Below, piece by piece: positions 16,254 through 26,952 of a DNA stretch of 64,000 bases. A program made the position numbers and the translations under genes. The notes beneath the pieces are model-generated. The model did no database searches, was not told where the DNA came from, and worked only from the letters and a program-made list of their open reading frames with translations. Each line of letters opens with the position of its first letter. Positions within the stretch are counted from its first letter, which is position 1. Origin of the DNA: Paenibacillus sp. FSL H8-0048 (GTDB lineage: Bacteria > Bacillota > Bacilli > Paenibacillales > Paenibacillaceae); contig NZ_JBBODF010000001.1 in NCBI RefSeq assembly GCF_038002825.1, positions 1,426,001-1,490,000 on the forward strand. The letters run 5' to 3'.

Positions 16254-16850
16254 CTACCATTCCAGCGCTGCAAGCTCCCTGGTCAATTGCTCAAGCCTCG
16301 CTGTGCTGGCCGCTACCGCTTCCTTATCGCGTTCACGCATAGCTTCATTCAGCAAGTCGAGCTGTTCATCCACGGCAAGCCTGCGGTCGCGGATTCGCTC
16401 TTCGCCCTCTATGGAGTAGAACAGCTTCGTCAGCTCCTGATCGGACAAAAGCGGCCCCTTCTGGTACAGCACCCGCTGTTGATAACCGGAAATCTCCACC
16501 AGGCGGATGACTTCACCGAATAAAATATTCTCTATAATGATCTGACGGTCACGGAAGCGCTTGACAACGGCATGACCTCTCATATCCCCAATCAGCTTCT
16601 CCATCCATTCTGACAGGCGCGCATCACGGATCATGTAATCTCCCACCAGCTTGAAGCCGTCCTTAATCCGCTGGAAGCGCAGCTTCACAAGCTTGCGGCC
16701 GGTGCGCACCGAAATAAGAAAAACACTCTCGTTCTCACTCCAGTACAGGGAATAACCTTCCTTGATCAAGTCCTTGATTAGATCCTGGATATGCTGTCTG
16801 TCGAACCGCAGCTCCAGATTGCAGTACTCCACTTCATCATTTTTGTTCAC
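16254..16850 (-). CDS. Unrecognised conserved-looking cytoplasmic protein
   Basis: 198 residues, highly charged, no membrane segment or signal peptide. The first two thirds alternate short strands and helices (SLYWSENESVFLISVRTGRK, FKLVGDYMIRDARLSEWM). The last 60 residues form a likely coiled coil (REDKEAV-type heptads, ending ARLEQLTRELAALEW). I cannot name the family. It is a monocistronic unit with its own terminator. Its codon use matches its neighbours, so it looks like a native gene. Confidence 0.7.
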   Translation of the reverse strand: MNKNDEVEYCNLELRFDRQHIQDLIKDLIKEGYSLYWSENESVFLISVRTGRKLVKLRFQRIKDGFKLVGDYMIRDARLSEWMEKLIGDMRGHAVVKRFRDRQIIIENILFGEVIRLVEISGYQQRVLYQKGPLLSDQELTKLFYSIEGEERIRDRRLAVDEQLDLLNEAMRERDKEAVAASTARLEQLTRELAALEW

Positions 16851-17090
16851 GGCACTCCCCCCTAACTGCTTGATTTAAGCATCGTCAGCTTCATGGCCTA
16901 ACCTAAGAGTAGAACAGACTGCCGGACCTCCGCCTGCACCTTGGATCTTTGCGTAGCTTACACTTATTTTATACTTCATATTATGTAGCGGTAACTTGGT
17001 TTATTGACTATTTTTACCCGTTTTTGGCCTTTTCCAAACGCTGGTACCCACTTTAGGAGGTATGGACCAGCCCTTTTATACGCAAAAACA
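16851..17090. other. Intergenic stretch without a gene
   Basis: Together with the following terminator this makes a gene-free gap of 327 bp. It must contain the promoter of the 16254-16850 gene on the minus strand. I see no hairpin, repeat or credible small reading frame apart from the terminator at 17091-17139. Confidence 0.5.
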
Positions 17091-17139
17091 GCAATAAAGC
17101 CGCATTCCTCCCCTTTTCAGGCGGTCTGCGGCTTATTGC
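17091..17139 (-). terminator. Terminator of the MFS carrier gene
   Basis: GCAATAAGCCGCA and TGCGGCTTTATTGC form a 13-base stem with one bulge around a 22-base loop. T-rich sequence follows on both sides, so it may work in both directions. Confidence 0.8.
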
Positions 17140-17177
17140 ATTTCTGCACCGGGTTCACTTCCCTGTGCCAGCTGGAC

Positions 17178-18467
17178 TCAGTGCGCCCTGCCGTGCTTCA
17201 GCTTCGTCCGGTGGACGATCAGCAGATGCAGGCCGAATAATATAACCATTACTCCTGCGCTGGCCAGAAAAGGAGCGCCGTGGCTGACCGTATCCCACAG
17301 CTTGCCTGACACCACCGGACCGGCAACCATCCCTGAGCCCTGCAGCGTCAGGAAGAGCCCCCAGACGGTCCCGCGTTCGCCTTCCGGCACCTGCTTCGCC
17401 AGGAAAGCGTTCCACGCCGGAAGAATCAGCGCATAGCTGATCCCGACCAGCGCCACCGCCACGAAGGCCAGCGGCAGCCAGCGGACCTGTGAGAAGAAGG
17501 CCATGGAGCAGGCTGCCAGCAGGAAACCGATATTAAGGAAGATGGAAGTACCGACCTTATCGACCAGCTTCCCGGCGGGTATAAGTGTCAGTACGGTAAT
17601 TCCTCCCCCGGCAATCAGCAGCAGGCTGAACTGGTTCGGGGTGACATGCAGCTCCGAGCGTGCAAACAAGGTGACCACCGGGGTCATAAGCCCAATCGCA
17701 AAAGCCTGCAGGAACAGCGCCGGGAACAGCAGACGGCTTACCTTCAGTGAGGAGGTGACCTGCTGCCAGGTCCGCTTCAGACTCTCCAAGGGCCTTACCG
17801 GCTTACGCGGTACCGGCGGTCCCTCTGCCGATATCTCACGCACCACACGCGGCGCATGCCCGCCGATCTTCGAAGGCAGGAACAGCGCCACGGCTACAAC
17901 GGCGGCAGCGAAGCCCATCAGCACCAGGAAGACTGTCCGGTAGCCCTGTCCGCCATGATCCATCATGAAGTTGACGATAATCGGCCCGACTCCGGTTCCG
18001 GCCAGGGAGGCCATCTCCACCGCCCCCATAGCTGCGCCGCTGCTGCCGCTCTTGGTTGAGCCCGCCAGCTCGGTGATGCCTGTCATCGTGCAAGGCCACA
18101 GCGGCGAGGTACCAATCCCCAGAATCAGACAGGCGATGGACAAGCTTACGGCATCTTTGGCATAGATAATCAGCCCGACAGCCACGACCAGCAGCAGCAG
18201 CGCTCCTGTCATCGTCCAGCGGTAGCCGATCCGCTCCATCACCCAGCCGAACGGGCTGCGGAACAGGTTATCCCCGAGATACTGCAGCGCGAAGGCGAAT
18301 CCGACCACTGTTACGGAGAGACCCAGAATATTCTCCATGTAGACTGGCAGCAGAGCTACCAGCAGCGAGCCTTTGACGAATTCGACCAGGAAAATAATGA
18401 TCCACATTTCTAATATGAACGGTGAGGCTAAACTGATATGCATACGTTCCGCTGCTTTGCCAGACAT
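17178..18467 (-). CDS. Major facilitator superfamily transporter
   Basis: 429 residues with about twelve predicted membrane helices in two halves joined by a hydrophilic loop near 190-225 (SAEGPPVPRKPVRPLES). The conserved loop 2-3 motif appears as RSPFGWVMERIGYR, and its repeat in the second half as PAGKLVDKVG. The layout fits sugar or drug efflux MFS carriers; the substrate is not evident. The ATG at 18467 follows AGGATGTG; the upstream 39 in-frame residues lack a site. It is divergent from speA, with no obvious functional link. Confidence 0.85.
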   Translation of the reverse strand: MSGKAAERMHISLASPFILEMWIIIFLVEFVKGSLLVALLPVYMENILGLSVTVVGFAFALQYLGDNLFRSPFGWVMERIGYRWTMTGALLLLVVAVGLIIYAKDAVSLSIACLILGIGTSPLWPCTMTGITELAGSTKSGSSGAAMGAVEMASLAGTGVGPIIVNFMMDHGGQGYRTVFLVLMGFAAAVVAVALFLPSKIGGHAPRVVREISAEGPPVPRKPVRPLESLKRTWQQVTSSLKVSRLLFPALFLQAFAIGLMTPVVTLFARSELHVTPNQFSLLLIAGGGITVLTLIPAGKLVDKVGTSIFLNIGFLLAACSMAFFSQVRWLPLAFVAVALVGISYALILPAWNAFLAKQVPEGERGTVWGLFLTLQGSGMVAGPVVSGKLWDTVSHGAPFLASAGVMVILFGLHLLIVHRTKLKHGRAH

Positions 18468-18612
18468 TTCATCACATCCTAGTATTATGTTGATTGATTT
18501 GTTATACTGATGCTTGCTCAAGTAGAAATGGGTATTCCGTCCCTCCGGGGACACCTTTTGCTTCAGCGAAATCAAAAAAACCACTCTTCGCGAAAGGTTG
18601 TGACAGCATTAA

Positions 18613-20088
18613 ATGAATCAACAAGCTACTCCCCTCTTCACTGCTCTCAAAAAGCATGCCGCCGGAAATCCAGTTCAATTCCATATTCCGGGACATAAGA
18701 AGGGGCTAGGGACCGATGCCGAATTCCGTGAGTTTATCGGCGATAACGCTCTATCCATAGATTTGATCAATATTGCACCGCTTGATGATCTTCATCAGCC
18801 CACCGGGGTTATCCTTGAAGCTCAGAAGCTGGCTGCAGAGGCTTTCGGCGCCGATTACACGTATTTCAGTGTACAAGGCACGAGCAATGCCATCATGACT
18901 ATGATCCTCTCTGTCTGCTCAGAAGGAGACAAAATTATTGTGCCGCGCAATATTCACAAATCGGTGATGTCGGCCATTATTTTCTCCGGAGCCAAGCCTA
19001 TTTTCGTCTCTCCTGTACAGGATGAGAATCTTGGGATAGACCACGGCATAACCACCAGCTCGCTGGAACGGGCTTTAAGGCGCCATCCGGATGCCAAGGG
19101 TGTCCTCGTTATCAATCCGACGTATTTCGGCGTATGCGCCGACCTCCGTTCGATTGTCGACCTGGCCCATAGTTACGGGGTTCCCGTACTTGTGGACGAG
19201 GCACATGGAGTACTGATTCATTTTCATGAGGACTTACCGGTATCGGCCATGCAGGCCGGTGCAGACCTGGCAGCAACCAGCGTGCATAAGCTGGGCGGCT
19301 CCATGACACAGAGCTCGGTACTGAACCTCAATGCCAAGACGGGTCTTGTCAACCCACAACGGGTACAGACCATTCTCAGCATGCTGACCACCACTTCAAC
19401 CTCATATATTCTGCTTGCCTCTCTGGATACCAGTAGACGCAACCTTGCCCTGAACGGACATGAGATGGCGGCGAGAACGATTGCCCTGTCGACCTATGCC
19501 CGTAATTCAATTAATGAGATTGAGGGGCTGTACAGCTTCGGCAAAGAAATTCTCGGAACAGAAGCCACCTTCGATCATGATCCGACGAAGCTGAACATTC
19601 ATGTACGCCACCTGGGCATTACCGGTTACGAGACCGAGAACTGGCTCCGGCAGAAGTATAACATCGAAGTTGAACTCAGCGACATGTATAATATTCTTTG
19701 CCTGATTACCCCTGGAGATACTAAAGAATCTGTAGATAAGCTGCTTGCGGCGCTGCAGGTGCTCTCAGCGATCCATTACAGCAAGGGTGAGATCTATGAG
19801 CTTAAGGTACAAGTGCCGAATATCCCGCAGCTGGCCCTAATCCCGAGAGATGCCTTCTACGCGGATACACAGCTGATTCCCTTCCGGGAGTCTGCCGGTT
19901 ACATCATTGCAGAGTTCATCTACGTCTATCCGCCGGGTATTCCTATTCTTCTCCCTGGAGAAGTTATTACCCAGGATAATATCGACTATATCATCGACCA
20001 TGTAGAAATCGGATTGCCTGTCAAAGGACCTGAGGACCGCAGCATTACCAATATAAAAGTTATTGTCGAAGCAGAGCCGATCTCCTAA
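18613..20088 (+). CDS. speA: Arginine/lysine/ornithine decarboxylase, SpeA-like
   Basis: PLP-dependent fold-type I decarboxylase of the Orn/Lys/Arg (group III) family, without the N-terminal wing domain of the E. coli inducible enzymes. The length of 491 matches B. subtilis SpeA. Seen: HIPGHKKGLG at the N-terminus, FSVQGTSNAIM for PLP phosphate binding, VLVDEAHGVLIHF, and the PLP-lysine in TSVHKLGGSMTQ. It probably makes agmatine for polyamine synthesis. The arginine preference is inferred from length and similarity; lysine cannot be excluded (YaaO-type). The ATG is preceded by an in-frame stop, so it is the first possible start; its ribosome site is weak. Confidence 0.9.
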   Translation: MNQQATPLFTALKKHAAGNPVQFHIPGHKKGLGTDAEFREFIGDNALSIDLINIAPLDDLHQPTGVILEAQKLAAEAFGADYTYFSVQGTSNAIMTMILSVCSEGDKIIVPRNIHKSVMSAIIFSGAKPIFVSPVQDENLGIDHGITTSSLERALRRHPDAKGVLVINPTYFGVCADLRSIVDLAHSYGVPVLVDEAHGVLIHFHEDLPVSAMQAGADLAATSVHKLGGSMTQSSVLNLNAKTGLVNPQRVQTILSMLTTTSTSYILLASLDTSRRNLALNGHEMAARTIALSTYARNSINEIEGLYSFGKEILGTEATFDHDPTKLNIHVRHLGITGYETENWLRQKYNIEVELSDMYNILCLITPGDTKESVDKLLAALQVLSAIHYSKGEIYELKVQVPNIPQLALIPRDAFYADTQLIPFRESAGYIIAEFIYVYPPGIPILLPGEVITQDNIDYIIDHVEIGLPVKGPEDRSITNIKVIVEAEPIS

Positions 20089-20110
20089 GGCTTTTCCCAT
20101 AGCAGTGCGA

Positions 20111-20153
20111 CATGCAAAACCCCGATACGTATAGAGTATCGGGGTTTTGCATG
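20111..20153. terminator. Bidirectional terminator between speA and the DUF1292 gene
   Basis: CATGCAAAACCCCGATAC pairs perfectly with GTATCGGGGTTTTGCATG, with A-runs and T-runs on the arms so that either direction is served. Confidence 0.92.
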
Positions 20154-20165
20154 AATGCCTGAAAT

Positions 20166-20489
20166 CTATTCTTGCTGGGCAAGCAGCTCGTTATAAGCTT
20201 CTTCAACAGCTTTCCATTCAGCTTCATCTTCAATGTTGTACAGAACCATTTCCTCGTCTTCTTCTTCCATACGAAGGATGATTCCGTCTGCTTCCGGGTT
20301 CTCGCGCTCAAGCAGCAGGGCGTACAACTTCTCGCCTACGTCGAACGTTTCCACCAGTACCATTTCTACATCTTCGCCCTGCTCGTTCGTCAAGGTCAGC
20401 ACAAACTCCTCGTGCTCATGGTCGTGATCATGTCCGCAACCGCATGCTTCACCATGTTCATGGCCATGCTCATGTTTGTGATCGCTCAT
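20166..20489 (-). CDS. DUF1292 family protein with His-rich N-terminus
   Basis: 107 residues. Residues 1-27 are dominated by His, Asp and Glu (HEHGHEHGEACGCGHDHDHE), a probable metal-binding tail. Residues 28-107 are the acidic DUF1292 domain (FVLTLTNEQGEDVEMVLV, EEEDEEMVLYNIED). The family is widespread in Firmicutes, small and cytoplasmic, of unknown role; the metal-binding tail is an addition not present in every member. GAGG precedes the ATG. Confidence 0.88.
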   Translation of the reverse strand: MSDHKHEHGHEHGEACGCGHDHDHEHEEFVLTLTNEQGEDVEMVLVETFDVGEKLYALLLERENPEADGIILRMEEEDEEMVLYNIEDEAEWKAVEEAYNELLAQQE

Positions 20490-20572
20490 TGTAATACCTC
20501 ACTTTAATTGAATTATCCTACATTTGGTATCGTAACACGTAAGATAAGGACAGGTCAATTTGCAGGAGGGAC

Positions 20573-21127
20573 TTAATTCTTGGATGAAGCCGTAACTACC
20601 TTCTCGGACACAAGAATGTACTCTCCGTTCTTGGACGCCTTCATGAAGAAGCCAACACTATATTTGCCCGGTTCCTTGAAATCATAGGTGAATTCCGGTG
20701 TGGAGAACCAAAAATCCTCATTCTTGGAGCCGGCAGCATCCTCCAGAATATCCTTCACATTCCCGGCAGGATCGGTAATCGCCACCTTCACGGCAGCAAT
20801 GCTGTCCTTCAGGCTGTCCACCTGTGTCAGAATCTTCATCTTCAGCTTGCCTGTGTTGACATTGCCGAATACCGTATCGCCTTTGAACAGTACGATATGA
20901 ACGTTCGGCTTAAGGATCGTCACTCTGCCCGAGCCGTCCCAGCTGACGATACCTCCGGCCTCTCTGGCGGGAATATAGGTCTTGCCGTCAATCAAATAGC
21001 CGCCATCGGCTATTTCCTTTCCATTGCTCCATACTTTGATCCTCTGGTTCACAGCGTCCGCGAACAAATAGGAGCTTCCCATCATGAAAAACACAACCGT
21101 GCAAAGAGCAATTTTTCTCCATCTCAT
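20573..21127 (-). CDS. Secreted stalk-domain (copper amine oxidase N-terminal-like) protein
   Basis: 184 residues. A signal peptide with hydrophobic core spans about 5-22 (ALCTVVFFMMGSSYLF). Residues 28-75 carry the copper-amine-oxidase-N/stalk pattern: NGKEIADGGYLIDGKTYIPAREAGG. The C-terminal 100 residues form a beta domain (EFTYDFKEPGKYSVGFFMK). Such proteins are exported and associated with the Paenibacillus wall; no enzymatic domain is present. It resembles the stalk protein at 34472-35143 in architecture. Confidence 0.78.
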   Translation of the reverse strand: MRWRKIALCTVVFFMMGSSYLFADAVNQRIKVWSNGKEIADGGYLIDGKTYIPAREAGGIVSWDGSGRVTILKPNVHIVLFKGDTVFGNVNTGKLKMKILTQVDSLKDSIAAVKVAITDPAGNVKDILEDAAGSKNEDFWFSTPEFTYDFKEPGKYSVGFFMKASKNGEYILVSEKVVTASSKN

Positions 21128-21319
21128 TGTAAAGCCCCTCCAAATAATTCATGCTGTTAATGTATACTGCTAAGCCAACGACAAGTTGCGCAGAATTCAG
21201 GGAATTATTTCTTTTTGCAGAAGAAAAGAAAATCAAGCCCTTCAGCAACCGGTTTCGGCATGTGCAGCAGACGTTAACGCAGCATTATTGGAGAAGCTGC
21301 TGTCTCCTCTGGACATAGA

Positions 21320-21362
21320 AACGGCCGGACTTCAGCGCCTGTAAGACGCCTGTCCGGCCGTT
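21320..21362 (-). terminator. Terminator of the DUF3892 gene
   Basis: AACGGCCGGAC and GTCCGGCCGTT form a perfect 11-bp stem around a 21-base loop; T-rich bases follow on the minus strand. Confidence 0.8.
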
Positions 21363-21383
21363 CCTCCTGTTATCTATGCCCGG

Positions 21384-21620
21384 CTAAAATTGCGGAAGCT
21401 GATCCAGATTATTCGTAGGATCTCCGTCTGCATCGCCGCGGATATACATTTCGCCATCTTTACCTTTAAAAACATTAACGCCAGCTATGCTGCCGGACTG
21501 CACCTCCTGAAGTGCCTGCTGATAATCCAGCACACGTCCGGAGGAGGTCTGGAACCCGGTCAGGTCCCCGTCACCGTTACGTTTGGCGGCAATAAAGCGT
21601 TCCCGTTCTTGATTCATCAC
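21384..21620 (-). CDS. DUF3892 family small protein
   Basis: 78 residues matching the DUF3892 pattern: RFIAAKRNGDGDLTGFQTSSG, then the YQQALQEVQSGSIAGVNVFKGKDG region, ending DGDPTNNLDQLPQF. The family is short, cytoplasmic and of unknown role in Bacillales. Start from ATG at 21620; a second ATG directly follows the first. Confidence 0.85.
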   Translation of the reverse strand: MMNQERERFIAAKRNGDGDLTGFQTSSGRVLDYQQALQEVQSGSIAGVNVFKGKDGEMYIRGDADGDPTNNLDQLPQF

Positions 21621-21710
21621 TTAGGATCGTCTCCTTCGCACTAGAATTAGCCAGCTGCTCTGGCCGATTCTAGCTTGTCCATCGCAGCGAAAGAGTATGT
21701 ACCAGGAAGT

Positions 21711-22154
21711 TTATAGGGCCTTACTCATTCTGACATGCAGAATTCCGGCATCATAGAAGGGTTCCTTGGAAATCACTTCATAGCCAAGCTTGCGGTAAAA
21801 GGGTTCTGCTTGACACTGGGCATCCAGAATGGATGCCTGCAGCCCCAGCTCACGTGCGCGTTCTTCCATAGCCAGCAGCAGGATACGTCCGCATCCCTTG
21901 GCACGGAAGGCCCCGTGAACGGCAATCCGCTGCATCTTGGCGGTGTCCGCTTTATAATAGATCATCCGGCCGGTTGCTGCCGGCTGCCCGCCCTCCATGA
22001 GCAGAAAATGATGCACATGCTCACTGATAGCATCATATTCGTCGATTTCCTCTTCTACCGGCACCTTCTGTTCTTCCACAAATACCTTCTTGCGGATCTC
22101 CAGCGCCATTTGAAGCTGCTCCTCTGTAGTAACATGTACGATTTCCACTGCCAT
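21711..22154 (-). CDS. GNAT family N-acetyltransferase (ElaA/YjcF-like)
   Basis: 147 residues from the ATG at 22154 (AGGAG eight bases upstream). Seen: EIRKKVFVEEQKVPVEEEID, typical of the YjcF/ElaA branch, KMQRIAVHGAFRAKGCGRILL (motif A, acetyl-CoA loop R-x-x-G-C-G-R) and AQCQAEPFYRKLGYEVISKEP (motif B). Substrate unknown. It lies alone between the DUF3892 gene and a small lipoprotein gene. Confidence 0.88.
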   Translation of the reverse strand: MAVEIVHVTTEEQLQMALEIRKKVFVEEQKVPVEEEIDEYDAISEHVHHFLLMEGGQPAATGRMIYYKADTAKMQRIAVHGAFRAKGCGRILLLAMEERARELGLQASILDAQCQAEPFYRKLGYEVISKEPFYDAGILHVRMSKAL

Positions 22155-22267
22155 CCCCTGGCTCCTCTCTGTAGGTCCAATCAATATGGAGCATTATACA
22201 GAATTATTAATATTCTGTATAGAGCCTGAGCGTTTCGGGGCAAGGCCAGCGGGCAGGGAGACTGTAC

Positions 22268-22483
22268 TCAGGGAGTGTCATAGACCTCCTCGGGAATCGG
22301 GCGGTCATACACATCCCGCAGAACCGGCGAGGTCAGGCTATCCCGTGAATTCAGACTTCCGTCTAGTCCGGTCATGTTGTGCACATCCGTATATTCAGGA
22401 ATCTCCTTGCCTGACGCACATCCGGCGATTCCCAGAAGGAGACACGCTCCAATCCATAATAGACATACTCTTGCCATACGCAT
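22268..22483 (-). CDS. Small lipoprotein
   Basis: 71 residues: a hydrophobic signal of about 20 residues ending in the lipobox LGIAGCAS (Cys22), then a short polar acidic tail (EIPEYTDVHNMTG, ending EEVYDTP). It should be anchored to the outer face of the membrane. GGGGG precedes the ATG. The function is not known; it lies 69 bp downstream of the M50 protease gene on the same strand and may be cotranscribed with it. Confidence 0.75.
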   Translation of the reverse strand: MRMARVCLLWIGACLLLGIAGCASGKEIPEYTDVHNMTGLDGSLNSRDSLTSPVLRDVYDRPIPEEVYDTP

Positions 22484-22552
22484 TGTTGTTACCCCCTTAT
22501 CCTTCTCGGCTCTTTACAGCTTTGACGAAACGGGAGGTTCATAAACGAAGCT

Positions 22553-23629
22553 CTACAGATTTACATTGCCAACCACATGGACAAGATACATCATACCCCC
22601 GAGAACTCCAGCAAGGACAAAATACGCCGCCCCATATCTCCAGCGGGAAGCAGCCGGCACATCATAGTACTTATCATTGTCATAAACAGTGAAGCTGATC
22701 TCACAGGTCATCTTCAAGTGAAGGCTGGCGTCCACATACAGCTGGTCGAGCTGCACGACTTTGACTTTTCCGATCAGCGACTGTACCGGCAGGGTCGTCG
22801 TTCCATAGTAATCCAGGTTATCCCAGCGTACCCCGACGAACTGCTGGCGGTTCAAATCACTGTAGGTGGTGAACGGCAGCTCCCGTTTATGCTCGGGGCC
22901 GGGGATCAGGTACCCTTGCTCCTGCAGATCCTCTATGGGGATCAGGAAGCTTTTAAGCACCGTATGCATCTGATTCTTCGTACGCCGGCTGATGTACTTC
23001 TTATACATATCATAGGCGAACATTACCCAGATGATGCCGAACAGGATAGATTTCAAATAGATGATTACAGCTAAGCCTCCAATGAGCCCTACCAGCCATA
23101 ACCAGCGGGTAACTGCCGTGGCAATTCTCCCCCCGTCCAGCGGATGGATCGGCAGCAGATTAATCAAATTCAGGAAGAAGCCGATGTAGGCCAGTGAATA
23201 TAACAAGGGGCTATGATAATAATAGGCTGCTCCGAACACAATCAGTGCACCGATACTCCCCAATATAGGACCGCCAAAAGCGACATAAGCTTCCTCCCTG
23301 GCATCCAGCGGCTGCTTCTTCATCGTAATCAGTGCGCCCATAAAAGGAATGAACAACGGAGCGCTTACCGGCAGTCCGATCCGCTTGGCAGCGATCACAT
23401 GGCCGATCTCATGAACGAATAATAACGCAACGAAGCCCACAGCGAATTGCCATGGCGAAATTAGTGCATAGGCCCAGATCGATACCATCATGGAGATCAG
23501 CGGACCTGCGATTTTGCCCAGCTTGAGCAGAGAGATGATGGCTTTTCCCTTAAGCAGCAGCAATACCGCCCCACTGCCCAGCCATCCCCATGCGCCTGAG
23601 CTTTTTTTCTCCTGTTTGTTTTCCTGCAA
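22553..23629 (-). CDS. Site-2 protease family (M50) membrane metalloprotease
   Basis: 358 residues from the TTG at 23629, which has AGGAG ten bases upstream; a TTG three codons earlier is too close to that site. About six membrane helices. Zinc-binding motif HEIGH near residue 73 and the third-ligand motif HPLDGG near 160, both in membrane segments. No PDZ domain. The C-terminal 130 residues are a soluble domain (IPIEDLQEQGYLIPGPEHKREL) ending in a last helix. Probable intramembrane protease with unknown substrate. Confidence 0.88.
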   Translation of the reverse strand: MQENKQEKKSSGAWGWLGSGAVLLLLKGKAIISLLKLGKIAGPLISMMVSIWAYALISPWQFAVGFVALLFVHEIGHVIAAKRIGLPVSAPLFIPFMGALITMKKQPLDAREEAYVAFGGPILGSIGALIVFGAAYYYHSPLLYSLAYIGFFLNLINLLPIHPLDGGRIATAVTRWLWLVGLIGGLAVIIYLKSILFGIIWVMFAYDMYKKYISRRTKNQMHTVLKSFLIPIEDLQEQGYLIPGPEHKRELPFTTYSDLNRQQFVGVRWDNLDYYGTTTLPVQSLIGKVKVVQLDQLYVDASLHLKMTCEISFTVYDNDKYYDVPAASRWRYGAAYFVLAGVLGGMMYLVHVVGNVNL

Positions 23630-23764
23630 TAGTCTCAATCTCCTTTTGATCTCTCTTACTCTCTACTGTCGCACAGGAGTGCGGTGGATTGCAAATAGAC
23701 TTATGATGTTGACAAATCTCCCGGGCTGCATATATGATATCCAGTAATTAGGATACCACAATAG

Positions 23765-24047
23765 CTGCGAAGAGAAAGAGTCCCTCGGCAATTCTTCCAC
23801 AGAGAGCTCCGGCCGGTGAAAAGGAGCAAAGAAAACCCTTGGGAATATGGTCTCAGAGCTGCGCACCGAAACCTGGCATTAACGGGTCGTAGGCTGCGCC
23901 GGAACCCGCATCCGTTACCATGCTAGGGTATACCCGCATTTTTATGCGGTCGTACCTGAAGAGGTGAATGCCGCGAGGCATTGATGAATTTGGGTGGTAA
24001 CACGTGAGCACAGGCTCTCGTCCCTTTGGGGGATGAGTGCCTTTTTT
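23765..24047 (+). promoter_or_regulatory. T-box leader (methionine type)
   Basis: Seen in order: an AGAGAG and GGTGAAAAGG pair typical of stem I (about 23810-23835), a specifier loop containing ATG in GGGAATATGGTCTCAG (about 23841-23856), the T-box TTTGGGTGGTAACACG (23989-24004), then a terminator hairpin (24013-24041) followed by T6. The ATG specifier fits the methionyl-tRNA synthetase gene that follows. Uncharged tRNA-Met should favour the antiterminator form. Confidence 0.9.
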
Positions 24048-24079
24048 GCGTCCAATGAATTTGAGGAGGAGAGAGAGAT

Positions 24080-25735
24080 ATGACTAACATTTTTATCGGA
24101 GGGGCTTGGCCTTATGCCAACGGCTCCCTGCATCTGGGCAGACTCGCCAGCATTCTTCCGGGAGATATTCTGGCCCGCTACCACCGTGCCAAAGGTGACG
24201 CTGTACTCTATGTATCCGGCAGTGACTGTCACGGCACCCCCGTTGCTGTACAGGCGGCGCAGGAGGGTGTAACGCCGGGCGAATTCGCCAGCCGGTATCA
24301 TGAGGAGTTCGCCGATTGCTTCCGCACCTTAGGCTTCACTTATGACTTGTATACCCGGACCGATCAGGCACATCACCACAGCACGGTACAGGAGCTGTTT
24401 CTTAAGTTGCTGGATCACGGGTATCTGTACCAGAAATCCAGTCTCCAGTGCTATTGTGAGCAGGACCAGCGCTTCTTGCCGGACCGTTATGTCCATGGCC
24501 TCTGCCCGGTCTGCGGACAGCATGCCCGGGGAGATCAATGCGATTACTGTTCAACAATTCTCGATCCGGCGGATCTGCTGGAACGCACATGTGCCCTCTG
24601 CGGCACTGCGCCTGTGCTGCGCTCTACTCAGCATTACTATCTGTCGCTGTCCAGCTTCCAGCAAGCACTCACAGAATATGCTGATTCCGCGCAGGGCTGG
24701 AGAGATAATGCCGTCCGGCTAACCCGCAGATATCTGCAGGAAGGTCTGCAGGACCGTGCAGCAACACGCGATCTGGACTGGGGCGTGGATGTGCCCACTC
24801 CCGGCTTCGCAGACAAGAAAATCTATGTCTGGATCGAAGCGGTCAGCGGCTATCTGTCCGCCAGCAAGCAGTGGGCGGCGGAGACAGGCAACCGGTGGGA
24901 GGATTTCTGGTCTATAACATCCGCACAAAATAACGATGGGCAGCCGCCAATAACCGCTTACTATGTGCATGGGAAGGACAATATTCCTTTTCACAGCCTG
25001 ATCTGGCCGGCTCTCCTGCTCGGAGCTGAGGAACTGCATCTGCCGGACCGGATCTTCTCTTCTGAATATCTGACCCTGGAAGGGCAGAAATTCTCCACCA
25101 GCCGCAATTGGGCGGTCTGGGTGCCGGATATTCTCAGCAGGTATGACCCGGACTCGGTCCGTTATTTCCTGACGGCGAACGGTCCCGAGAAGCGGGATGC
25201 CAACTTCTCCTGGAGAGAGTTCGTCTATAGCCATAACAGCGAGCTGCTGGGCGCGTTCGGCAATTTCGTCAACCGCAGCCTCGTGTTCCTGAATAAGTCC
25301 TGGAATGGCAGAGTTCCAGACGGAGTTTTGGACGAAGTATGGGTTGGCAGTCTGGAGCAGCTGTATAAGGAAGCAGGAAGTCTGATTGAGGCCGGACATT
25401 TCAAGGAAGCTCTGGAATTCATCTTCTCGCATATCCGCCAGGCCAACAAATATTTCGATGAACAGCAGCCTTGGCTCCAAATCAAGCATGATCCTGCTGC
25501 CGGGGGCAACACGCTGTACACCTGTGTTCAGATTATTGCCAACCTGGCAAACCTGCTGAACCCGTTCATTCCTTTCTCCTGCGAGAAGATTAGAGGCTTC
25601 CTATCCATAGAACAGCCTGTATGGCACCCGGTATCCATCCTTGCAGGGCAGCCTATATTGGAGCTTAAATTACTGTTTGAGCGGATAGAGGTGCAGCGGA
25701 TCGAAGAGGAGCTGGAGCGGATGGGGATGGATTAA
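24080..25735 (+). CDS. metG: Methionyl-tRNA synthetase, MetRS2-like paralogue
   Basis: Charges tRNA-Met. 551 residues, without the C-terminal tRNA-binding domain of the usual Bacillus enzyme. Seen: the HIGH motif as HLGR at residues 18-21, a zinc insertion with four Cys pairs (CYCEQ, CPVC, CDYC, CALC), and the KMSKS motif as KFSTS. The extra cysteine pairs resemble the archaeal/eukaryote-like MetRS2 known from B. anthracis and some streptococci. KFSTS departs from the usual Lys in the fourth position. GAGGAGG precedes the ATG. Controlled by the T-box leader. Confidence 0.92.
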   Translation: MTNIFIGGAWPYANGSLHLGRLASILPGDILARYHRAKGDAVLYVSGSDCHGTPVAVQAAQEGVTPGEFASRYHEEFADCFRTLGFTYDLYTRTDQAHHHSTVQELFLKLLDHGYLYQKSSLQCYCEQDQRFLPDRYVHGLCPVCGQHARGDQCDYCSTILDPADLLERTCALCGTAPVLRSTQHYYLSLSSFQQALTEYADSAQGWRDNAVRLTRRYLQEGLQDRAATRDLDWGVDVPTPGFADKKIYVWIEAVSGYLSASKQWAAETGNRWEDFWSITSAQNNDGQPPITAYYVHGKDNIPFHSLIWPALLLGAEELHLPDRIFSSEYLTLEGQKFSTSRNWAVWVPDILSRYDPDSVRYFLTANGPEKRDANFSWREFVYSHNSELLGAFGNFVNRSLVFLNKSWNGRVPDGVLDEVWVGSLEQLYKEAGSLIEAGHFKEALEFIFSHIRQANKYFDEQQPWLQIKHDPAAGGNTLYTCVQIIANLANLLNPFIPFSCEKIRGFLSIEQPVWHPVSILAGQPILELKLLFERIEVQRIEEELERMGMD

Positions 25736-25791
25736 AAAAGCGTTCTTCCCGCATACCGCTCACTAAAGCAAGCGGCGCAGGCAAAAACGCT
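25734..25791. terminator. Terminator shared by metG and the convergent aldo/keto reductase gene
   Basis: AGCGTT...CCGCT pairs with AGCGG...AACGCT, with A-runs on the left and right, so T-runs follow on either transcript. The left arm begins only a few bases after the metG stop. Confidence 0.75.
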
Positions 25792-25844
25792 CCGGGAAAA
25801 AAATAGGAATGGATGCACAGCAGCTGTCCGCTCTGTGTGATAAC

Positions 25845-26798
<954 letters not shown>

Positions 26799-26952
26799 AT
26801 GGTTGCCTCCCTCTGTCCCTGTAATAGATCTTTCGAACATGTCTTATTCTAACCGTCCTGCCATGGAGCAGCCACAGTACGTTCATACTAGTAAGATCAT
26901 TACCAGGGAGCAGCGGAAAACGTATGGGGTATGTCCCTCACAGAATCGTCTG

